Below, in pieces: positions 6,598 through 9,468 of a DNA stretch of 9,468 nt. Origin of the DNA: CAYRUP01 sp964489265 (GTDB lineage Bacteria; Pseudomonadota; Gammaproteobacteria; DSM-16500); assembly GCA_964489265.1 (NCBI GenBank), contig CAZAXX010000081.1, positions 1 to 9,468 of the forward strand. Reading direction: 5' to 3'. A program made the translations under genes and the position numbers. The notes under the pieces were generated by a model, which saw only the letters and a program-made list of their open reading frames with translations, searched no databases and had not been told where the DNA came from. Within the stretch, counting starts at the first letter, position 1; each line of letters opens with the position of its first letter.

Positions 6598-7422
6598 ATG
6601 CCTAGCCAGACCCGAATGTTTATGCGATGTGTTTCCTTTTGTACCGCGGAAGGATACGACTTGCGTGGTTTGGCAAACTCGTTTAAGCGCAAAGGTTATT
6701 TAACTCGTCTTTCTCGTGATGTGTTGCAAGTCACGAGCACCAAACGGCCCGCCGATATTTTTTTCTTTAGTCATGGTTCATTTGTTTGTTGGGGTTTTAA
6801 CAAGCGACAAGAATTCAAATGGGTGGAGTATGTAAGGGATTTTTCGATTAATCCGTTGCTTACCATTGAGAGCGATCACTTTTGTTATCAGCTAGGCGAA
6901 GAAACAACGATTGATGCACATGATCGTTTTAAAATAGATATCATCACGCTCGATTCTGACAATGCGCAAGTCAAACTTGCAATGTCTTATGCGCTTGCGC
7001 AAGCGATTAAGCTTGAAGCGTTTGAATCAGCAATTCAGGAAACGATTCGGCTAAATAGTTATTTGCCACAAGAAATCGCCACTCGCGGCATTACTACCAT
7101 GTCACGCTTATCGTTATTTAAGCGAATGGGAGAAATATTTTTGGCGCGTAGTTCAATCAATTTGAATAGTGAATATTTAGATACGCCCGAATTTTTTTGG
7201 CGTAATCCTAATCTTGAACCTTTTTATATTATGACGAAAAAATTTCTGGATATTCCAAGTCGGGTCATGTCATTAAATCAAAAGTTAGATGTGTTGCAAG
7301 ATTTGTTCGACATTTTAAATAGTCAGATAGAACATCGTCATTCCAGTATGTTGGAAATGATTATTATTTTATTAATTATGATTGAAATTATGATTAGTAT
7401 TTTCCAATTTCATATTTGGTAA
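6598..7422 (+). CDS. DUF155 / RMND1-Sif2 family protein with C-terminal membrane anchor
   Basis: The 274-residue protein belongs to the DUF155 family, which includes mitochondrial RMND1 (needed for mitochondrial translation) and yeast Sif2/Sif3-like proteins; bacterial members have no settled function. Signatures seen are MRCVSFCTAEGYDL near the start, DIFFFSHGSFVCWGF at about 53-67, a helical middle with many charged residues, HRHSSMLE at 246-253, and then a strongly hydrophobic helix to about residue 271. This C-terminal single-pass anchor with a conserved HSSMLE before it is typical of the family, so the bulk of the protein probably faces the cytoplasm. The ATG at 6598 is chosen for its Shine-Dalgarno sequence; an in-frame ATG at 6529 has none and would place the hairpin inside the gene. 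Its end overlaps the cinA-like gene on the other strand by 29 bases. Confidence 0.88.
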   Translation: MPSQTRMFMRCVSFCTAEGYDLRGLANSFKRKGYLTRLSRDVLQVTSTKRPADIFFFSHGSFVCWGFNKRQEFKWVEYVRDFSINPLLTIESDHFCYQLGEETTIDAHDRFKIDIITLDSDNAQVKLAMSYALAQAIKLEAFESAIQETIRLNSYLPQEIATRGITTMSRLSLFKRMGEIFLARSSINLNSEYLDTPEFFWRNPNLEPFYIMTKKFLDIPSRVMSLNQKLDVLQDLFDILNSQIEHRHSSMLEMIIILLIMIEIMISIFQFHIW

Positions 7423-8530
7423 AAAATTCGTAGAGTTTCCAGCATACAAATTCGACCGCATAGAGTTTTACATGTTGTCCACGAAATGGAATTCTGGTAT
7501 CGATAGTTTCTTGTTGATTATCAAAATTAAAATAAATCTGCAAACCTGTTTGTGTGCCGCCCGCACTTTGCCAAAATTCTTCGAGACCCTTGATGGTGAT
7601 GTGATGTATCGCAGTGGGATTATTTGTGAAATTCACATGCGCCTGTGTTTTAGGTGTTTTGATGGTGGCTTCTAGCGCGCCGCCTGTCGCGAAATCACAA
7701 ATAGTGAGAGTGAAATTTATATTTTCTAATTTATCACGCACGAGTTTAGATGCGATCTGTTGTCCATCGGTTATCAAGAAAGGTTTTATTGCGTTTTCAA
7801 TTTGTGGAACCAGCGCTGCAAAATCGGCTGCATTATTGGTATGTAATTTAAATTCAATATAGGGATAAAATAATCGATAACCGGTGACGCAATCATACGG
7901 TTTTGCCAATGCATCTAATTCTTCCGCAATTTGTCCTTCGCTTACGCCAAACAAAAGCCAATTTTTGTTATATTCAACTTGTGAAAATCCAGCTGTTTTC
8001 AGAGTAGGCAATACGACTTCATTAAACATAGGCAAACATTCAGCAGGTGGCCCGGGTAACATGAAAATCAGTTGGTTATTGTGTTTAAGTACGCAACCTG
8101 CGGCAGTGCCGTTTGGGTTTGGAATCATGGTTGCTGTTTCTGGAAATAAAGCTTGTTGACGATTTGAAGTGGGTGGGGTGTGATAACCAAAATGTTTTAA
8201 TCGTTTGACGATGTTGTCCCAACAGGGTTCATCAAATACGAGAGGTCGTTTGACTGCATTGCCTAATGCGTAACGAGTTAAATCATCTGAAGTGGGGCCG
8301 AGTCCGCCGGTTATGATGAGAGCGCTGTGGGATTGCAGCAAAAATAAAATAGCTTCTTCGATGTCTGCGATTTTATCTGCAGCGACCATGTGTGTGCCAA
8401 CATGCATTCCATGATCAAATAATTTTCGCGCTATCTCTTGAGCATTCGTATTTAAAATATCTCCATTACTAATTTCATCGCCAGTTGCGAGTATTGCAAT
8501 TTTGTTGAGTGAAATCGCGTTTCGGGTCAT
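7394..8530 (-). CDS. cinA: CinA-family protein with degenerate C-terminal amidase domain
   Basis: CinA proteins join an N-terminal molybdopterin-binding-like domain (COG1058, linked to ADP-ribose pyrophosphatase activity) to a C-terminal nicotinamide-nucleotide amidase (PncC), both acting in pyridine nucleotide recycling. In this 378-residue protein the N-terminal domain is intact: ATGDEISNGDILNTNAQ (15-31), GGLGPTSDD (75-83), GTAAGC (141-146) and MLPGPPAE (157-164). The middle domain has GVSEG at 195-199. The C-terminal domain is recognisable only in outline: where the family has AESCTGG there is C278-D-F-A-T-G-G284, so the conserved serine is missing, and the region is shorter than usual (the family has about 410-425 residues). 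Amidase activity is therefore doubtful. The ATG at 8530 has only a weak GAGAA upstream. The gene converges on the DUF155 gene with overlapping ends. Confidence 0.9.
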   Translation of the reverse strand: MTRNAISLNKIAILATGDEISNGDILNTNAQEIARKLFDHGMHVGTHMVAADKIADIEEAILFLLQSHSALIITGGLGPTSDDLTRYALGNAVKRPLVFDEPCWDNIVKRLKHFGYHTPPTSNRQQALFPETATMIPNPNGTAAGCVLKHNNQLIFMLPGPPAECLPMFNEVVLPTLKTAGFSQVEYNKNWLLFGVSEGQIAEELDALAKPYDCVTGYRLFYPYIEFKLHTNNAADFAALVPQIENAIKPFLITDGQQIASKLVRDKLENINFTLTICDFATGGALEATIKTPKTQAHVNFTNNPTAIHHITIKGLEEFWQSAGGTQTGLQIYFNFDNQQETIDTRIPFRGQHVKLYAVEFVCWKLYEFFTKYEIGKY

Positions 8531-8561
8531 AAGGTTCTCATTTGAAAGACAGCAGTGCCAT

Positions 8562-8578
8562 CCAATTGTAAACAGACC
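8562..8578 (-). repeat. 17-base sequence, left copy of an inverted pair flanking rplS
   Basis: Read on the minus strand this is GGTCTGTTTACAATTGG. It matches 9392-9408 on the plus strand at 16 of 17 positions. The copies face inward around about 850 bases that hold both palindromic repeats and rplS. Confidence 0.6.
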
Positions 8579-8594
8579 ATAGCATAGGTTGCAA
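8565..8594 (-). promoter_or_regulatory. Candidate cinA promoter
   Basis: On the minus strand TTGCAA (8594-8589) and TACAAT (8570-8565) are 18 bases apart, about 35 bases before the ATG at 8530. The -10 matches the consensus at five of six bases. It lies inside a 17-base sequence (8562-8578) that recurs, inverted, at 9392-9408. Confidence 0.5.
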
Positions 8595-8623
8595 AAATTT
8601 CATTGTTATTTTTTTGTGGCTCA

Positions 8624-8661
8624 CCCTACCTACATCCCGCGACCCTATCTACGTCCCGCGA
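8624..8661. repeat. Tandem 19-base direct repeat
   Basis: Two adjacent 19-base units, 8624-8642 and 8643-8661, differ at two positions (C/T and A/G). Each contains CTAC(A/G)TCCCGCGA. The second unit forms the left arm of the composite structure that follows; the first could pair with the same partner (TCGCGGGA, 8667-8674) instead. Confidence 0.85.
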
Positions 8662-8728
8662 CTTGTTCGCGGGATCCAGGGCCACATCGTAAATTTCCTG
8701 GATACCGCGCATAAAGCGCGGTACGTAG
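8649..8728. repeat. Cloverleaf-like composite of nested inverted repeats
   Basis: Four complementary pairs nest in 80 bases: an outer stem CTACGT (8649-8654) with ACGTAG (8723-8728); a hairpin TCCCGCGA (8654-8661) with TCGCGGGA (8667-8674); a central stem ATCCAGG (8674-8680) with CCTGGAT (8697-8703) around a 16-base loop; and a hairpin ACCGCGC (8704-8710) with GCGCGGT (8716-8722). The arms abut with no spare bases (one base is shared at 8654 and one at 8674), so the transcript could fold into a three-armed junction. It is GC-rich against AT-rich surroundings, like a dispersed repeat element. A tRNA is excluded by the lack of T-loop and anticodon features. Confidence 0.85.
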
Positions 8729-8797
8729 GGGTAAGCTGGAGGCTTGCGATGATGAAGGATGTACACCACTTTTTTAAAGCGTGTTCTAGATAGGGCT

Positions 8798-8863
8798 TGT
8801 CATCCTGAACGAAGTGAAGTATCTCCTTATATATGGATATCCTTCACTTCGTTCAGGATGACA
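8798..8863. repeat. 66-base palindromic repeat, unit 1
   Basis: A perfect 22-base stem joins 8798-8819 to 8842-8863 (TGTCATCCTGAACGAAG at the outer end). The interior 8820-8841 is also nearly self-complementary, with three mismatched pairs. The outer sequence resembles the GTCATCCTGA-GAAG-type palindromes that occur scattered in many unrelated bacterial genomes (from memory). Confidence 0.9.
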
Positions 8864-8868
8864 CAAGG

Positions 8869-8918
8869 TGAAGGATCTCCTTATATAAGGAGATCCTTCA
8901 TTTTATTCAGGATGACAC
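8869..8918. repeat. Palindromic repeat, unit 2 (direct copy of 8815-8864)
   Basis: This 50-base stretch matches 8815-8864 at 44 of 50 positions, offset 54 bases. Its first 32 bases (8869-8900) are a perfect palindrome centred between 8884 and 8885. It begins 27 bases past the rplS stop codon on the minus strand and could act as a transcript end or RNA-stabilising structure for rplS, though no T-run follows directly. Confidence 0.9.
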
Positions 8919-8927
8919 GAGATGAGA

Positions 8928-9341
8928 TTATTGATTTTCTTCTGAGCTATCTGTGCTAGCCGCTACTGCTGTAGCTGCTGGTTTGTTGCCAGTTAATTTT
9001 TCTTTAATACGTGCTGCTTTACCGCTGAGTTCGCGCATGTAGTACAACTTCGCACGACGCACATCACCGCGACGTTTTAATTCAACGCTGTCAACCATGG
9101 GGCTGTAGGTTTGGAATACACGTTCAACACCTACACCGTGAGAAATTTTACGAACGGTGAAAGAAGAATTCAGACCGCGATTACGTTTAGCAATCACAAC
9201 GCCTTCATAGGATTGAAGACGAACGCGTTCACCTTCTTTTACTTTAACTTGAACGACAACTGTGTCGCCTGGAGCAAAATCCGGCATTGGTTTTGCATTT
9301 TGCATTTGTTCTGCATCAAGTATTTGAATAATGTTACTCAT
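8928..9341 (-). CDS. rplS: Large ribosomal subunit protein bL19
   Basis: L19 sits at the interface of the 30S and 50S subunits. The 137-residue protein follows E. coli L19 along its whole length: MSNIIQILDAEQM at the start, FAPGDTVVVQVKV (22-34), EGVVIAKRNRGL (46-57), FTVRKISHGVGVERVFQ (61-77), SPMVDSVELKRRGDVRRAKLYYMRE (80-104) and GKAARIKEKL (107-116). The usual length is about 115 residues. Here roughly 20 extra residues, rich in alanine, serine and acidic residues, extend the C-terminus and are probably disordered. The ATG at 9341 has a good GAGGAAA ribosome binding site. In E. coli rplS is the last gene of rpsP-rimM-trmD-rplS; no trmD end was recognised just upstream here. Confidence 0.97.
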   Translation of the reverse strand: MSNIIQILDAEQMQNAKPMPDFAPGDTVVVQVKVKEGERVRLQSYEGVVIAKRNRGLNSSFTVRKISHGVGVERVFQTYSPMVDSVELKRRGDVRRAKLYYMRELSGKAARIKEKLTGNKPAATAVAASTDSSEENQ

Positions 9342-9375
9342 GGTTATTTCCTCAATTAATTCTTAAACCTGTTTG

Positions 9376-9404
9376 TTTATATAGTCATTAGGGTCTGTTG
9401 ACAA
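9376..9404 (-). promoter_or_regulatory. Candidate rplS promoter
   Basis: On the minus strand TTGTCA (9404-9399) and TATAAA (9381-9376) are 17 bases apart, each with five of six consensus bases. The -10 lies 34 bases before the ATG. This supports transcription of rplS separately from a trmD operon. Confidence 0.55.
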
Positions 9405-9408
9405 TTGG
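9392..9408 (+). repeat. 17-base sequence, right copy of an inverted pair flanking rplS
   Basis: GGTCTGTTGACAATTGG differs from the left copy (8562-8578, minus strand) at one base. It contains a perfect plus-strand -35 box, TTGACA (9398-9403), but no -10 at normal spacing; its complement supplies the -35 of the candidate rplS promoter. Confidence 0.6.
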
Positions 9409-9468
9409 TTTCGAGGATTTAAAAAGCGGTAGAATCGGCCAAAATCGTCGCAAATTTTCGTTAAATAG

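Larger units (their letters stand above)
8531..8927. other. 397-base gap between rplS and cinA, without a supported gene
   Basis: This region holds a candidate cinA promoter at its left end, a cloverleaf-like composite repeat (8624-8728) and a tandem pair of palindromes (8798-8918). The only open frame of note (8759-8959, plus) merely translates the palindromes and runs into the antisense of rplS, so it is not taken as a gene. No tRNA or other known RNA gene was recognised. Confidence 0.8.

Noticed and set aside
7614..8159. Plus-strand open frames antisense to the cinA-like gene
   Set aside because: They are shadows of the minus-strand gene, whose protein has clear CinA motifs.
8649..8728. 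tRNA or other standard structured RNA gene in the cloverleaf region
   Set aside because: It lacks a T-loop, anticodon arm proportions and a CCA-compatible acceptor stem; the fold comes from nested inverted repeats.
8620..8920. CRISPR array
   Set aside because: The repeats are palindromic and only two units each, without regular spacers or cas genes.
8759..8959. Open frame of 66 codons on the plus strand across the palindromes (with an HPERSE-like translation)
   Set aside because: It only translates the palindromic repeat and then runs antisense into rplS; it has no convincing ribosome binding site. Such translated repeats are a common annotation artefact.
9363..9467. Minus-strand frame open from the window edge to a stop 21 bases before rplS, which could be the end of an upstream gene such as trmD
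   Set aside because: The 34 residues (ending in DPNDYINKQV) do not resemble a TrmD C-terminus, a second frame is also open, and a good promoter lies inside. The stretch is too short to decide.

Overview
The window is a stretch of gammaproteobacterial chromosome. The housekeeping proteins (ExoVII large subunit, IMP dehydrogenase, GMP synthase, TadA, L19) read as close to their E. coli counterparts. The AT-rich genes, a eukaryotic-like protein, a membrane protein with a proline-rich tail, an RMND1-type DUF155 protein and two palindromic repeat families together suggest an intracellular or protist-associated lineage, such as the Legionellales (Coxiella/Legionella/Berkiella relatives). That placement is an inference from gene content; no rRNA or other marker is present to prove it.

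Layout: (1) 1-412, minus strand: the 5' end of xseA. (2) 499-1824, plus: a 441-residue protein whose C-terminal half resembles the plant IQM (IQ-motif calmodulin-binding) family. It sits between xseA and guaB, which are usually direct divergent neighbours in gammaproteobacteria. (3) 1904-6478, plus: a compact run guaB-guaA-tadA-membrane protein with gaps of 21, 3 and 30 bases, very probably one transcript started by a promoter with a GC-rich discriminator just upstream of guaB. (4) 6598-7422, plus: a DUF155/RMND1-like protein with a C-terminal membrane anchor, preceded by a strong inverted repeat and by a small hairpin that covers its ribosome binding site. (5) 7394-8530, minus: a CinA-family protein whose C-terminal amidase domain has lost its signature motif. 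It overlaps the DUF155 gene tail to tail by 29 bases. (6) 8531-8927: a 397-base gap without a real gene, holding the likely cinA promoter, a cloverleaf-like composite of inverted repeats, and a tandem pair of palindromic units. (7) 8928-9341, minus: rplS (ribosomal protein L19) with a low-complexity tail, apparently with its own promoter and no recognisable trmD upstream. (8) 9342-9468: its upstream region.

Together GuaB (IMP to XMP) and GuaA (XMP to GMP) form the guanine nucleotide branch. TadA makes the inosine anticodon needed to read some Arg codons, and is co-transcribed. The most unusual items are the IQM-like protein between xseA and guaB, the two-module membrane protein at the end of the gua operon, the degenerate CinA, and the two complex palindromic repeats beside rplS.
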